From assembly GCA_029212365.1 (NCBI GenBank), contig JARGOC010000007.1, forward strand, positions 1 through 64,000: a DNA stretch of 64,000 nt, written 5' to 3'. The first letter of the stretch is position 1, and each line of letters opens with the position of its first letter. The position numbers and the translations under genes were made by a program. Below, in pieces: positions 63,405 through 64,000 of the stretch. The DNA comes from Roseovarius sp. Lineage in GTDB: Bacteria; Pseudomonadota; Alphaproteobacteria; Rhodobacterales; Rhodobacteraceae. The notes beneath the pieces are model-generated. The model searched no databases. It worked only from the letters and a program-made list of their open reading frames with translations, and was not told where the DNA came from.

Positions 63405-64000
63405 GCTTTCAGCAGGCTTTTTAGGTCTGTGTCGGGGTTTTCCACCGCCTCAGCAGAGGGAGATTTTCCCATATCAATCAACCGCTTGCCCACCATATAG
63501 GCGCGTGGTTCGTTCATGGCGTCCACCGCCAGCAATTCATCGCAGCGATAGTACCAGAATGACACGTGCCCCTCAGCATCGCCTTGCCGCGTGATGATCC
63601 GGTCATACCCGGTGTTCAGCCCCGCAATTTGCAGTTTAACGTCATACTGATCGGACCAGAACCACGGCTGCGGCACATATGTTTTGTTGGCACCAAGAAT
63701 ATTTTCGGCCACGCATTCGCCCATGTCTATTGCGTTGGGCACACTTTCCAGCCGCCCACGCCCATCGCCATGGGGAAAGGACGCACAATCGCCCGCCGCC
63801 CAGATCGCAGGGTCACTGGTCTGGCCCAGGGCGTTGGTTTTGATGCCGTTGTCAATATCAAGCCCGGCCGACTCGGCCAGTGCTGTGGCGGGGGTGATGC
63901 CCACACCAACGATCACAAAATCAGTGTCCAACTCGGTGCCATCGGTTAGGCGGGCACCGGTGACGCTGCCCTCACCCAATAGGGTATCAAGCCCCACGCC
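63401..64000 (-). CDS. FAD-dependent ferredoxin/rubredoxin reductase-like protein (5' end beyond window)
   Basis: About 200 C-terminal residues are present; the start lies to the right of the window. Visible are DTDFVIVGVGITPATALAES, the FAD-binding IWAAGDCASFPH, and the C-terminal Reductase_C-type part (VPNAIDMGECVAENILGANK, WFWSDQYDVKLQIAGLN). It should transfer electrons from NAD(P)H to a ferredoxin. Coupled by ATGA to rsmD. Confidence 0.88.
   Translation of the reverse strand, partial: GVGLDTLLGEGSVTGARLTDGTELDTDFVIVGVGITPATALAESAGLDIDNGIKTNALGQTSDPAIWAAGDCASFPHGDGRGRLESVPNAIDMGECVAENILGANKTYVPQPWFWSDQYDVKLQIAGLNTGYDRIITRQGDAEGHVSFWYYRCDELLAVDAMNEPRAYMVGKRLIDMGKSPSAEAVENPDTDLKSLLKA

Noticed and set aside
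1..64000. tRNA, rRNA, CRISPR, IS elements or prophage
   Set aside because: No cloverleaf, regular spacer-repeat pattern, transposase or integrase sequence was recognised.

Overview
The window reads as chromosomal DNA of a marine alphaproteobacterium of the Rhodobacteraceae/Roseobacter type. The evidence is moderately GC-rich coding sequence, a TrcR/DUF1013 cell-cycle regulator, COQ9, S21, the amidase-aminotransferase-ftsK-lolA block, RsmD, 1-Cys peroxiredoxin, and paired FAD/GcvT demethylase-like genes of the kind roseobacters use on methylated amines. I found no tRNA or rRNA gene, CRISPR array or insertion sequence. The family placement is inference from gene content. Both window edges cut genes: trcR on the left and a ferredoxin-reductase-like gene on the right.

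Layout. 1-1.4 kb: trcR (partial) and a secreted RNase T2. 1.4-39.6 kb is dominated by surface polysaccharide genes: an initiating sugar transferase, a CpsD-like ATPase with a broken Walker A, a Wzz/GumC co-polymerase, a Wzx-like flippase, a GT4, several GT2 enzymes, a WecG/TagA-type GT, an O-antigen polymerase/ligase-like protein, GT25, GT11, a kinase-like protein and an aldehyde dehydrogenase. Housekeeping genes (COQ9, quinone oxidoreductase, rpsU, aqpZ) are interleaved. No Wza-type outer-membrane exporter is visible.

The standout is a minus-strand run of seven genes from about 24.13 kb down to 7.83 kb. It contains a type I PKS module (KS-AT-KR-DH-ACP-TE), a GT2, an NRPS (formyltransferase, degenerate half-condensation domain, glycine-type A domain interrupted by a luciferase-like monooxygenase, PCP), a Sfp-type PPTase, an SGNH-like protein, a secreted glycoside-hydrolase-like protein and another GT2. 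Gaps are at most about 27 nt, and four of the junctions overlap (three of 4 nt, one of 14 nt). A minimal route would be: the NRPS loads, formylates and possibly oxidises glycine; the PKS adds one malonyl-type unit, reduces and dehydrates it, and releases it through the TE. The physical fusion with polysaccharide genes suggests that the small product decorates, or is made together with, an extracellular glycan. Product and role are inference.

40-64 kb is mostly ordinary metabolism: a GNAT, a pseudouridine synthase, two demethylase-like FAD/GcvT proteins flanking a small coupled ORF, a LysE exporter, two tandem GFA proteins and their XRE-cupin regulator, a free-methionine-R-sulfoxide reductase, a thiolase, an anti-sigma antagonist/anti-sigma kinase pair, a gamma-glutamyltransferase, HspQ, an SLT-like lipoprotein, lolA, ftsK, an aminotransferase, an amidase, a UbiH-like hydroxylase and rsmD.
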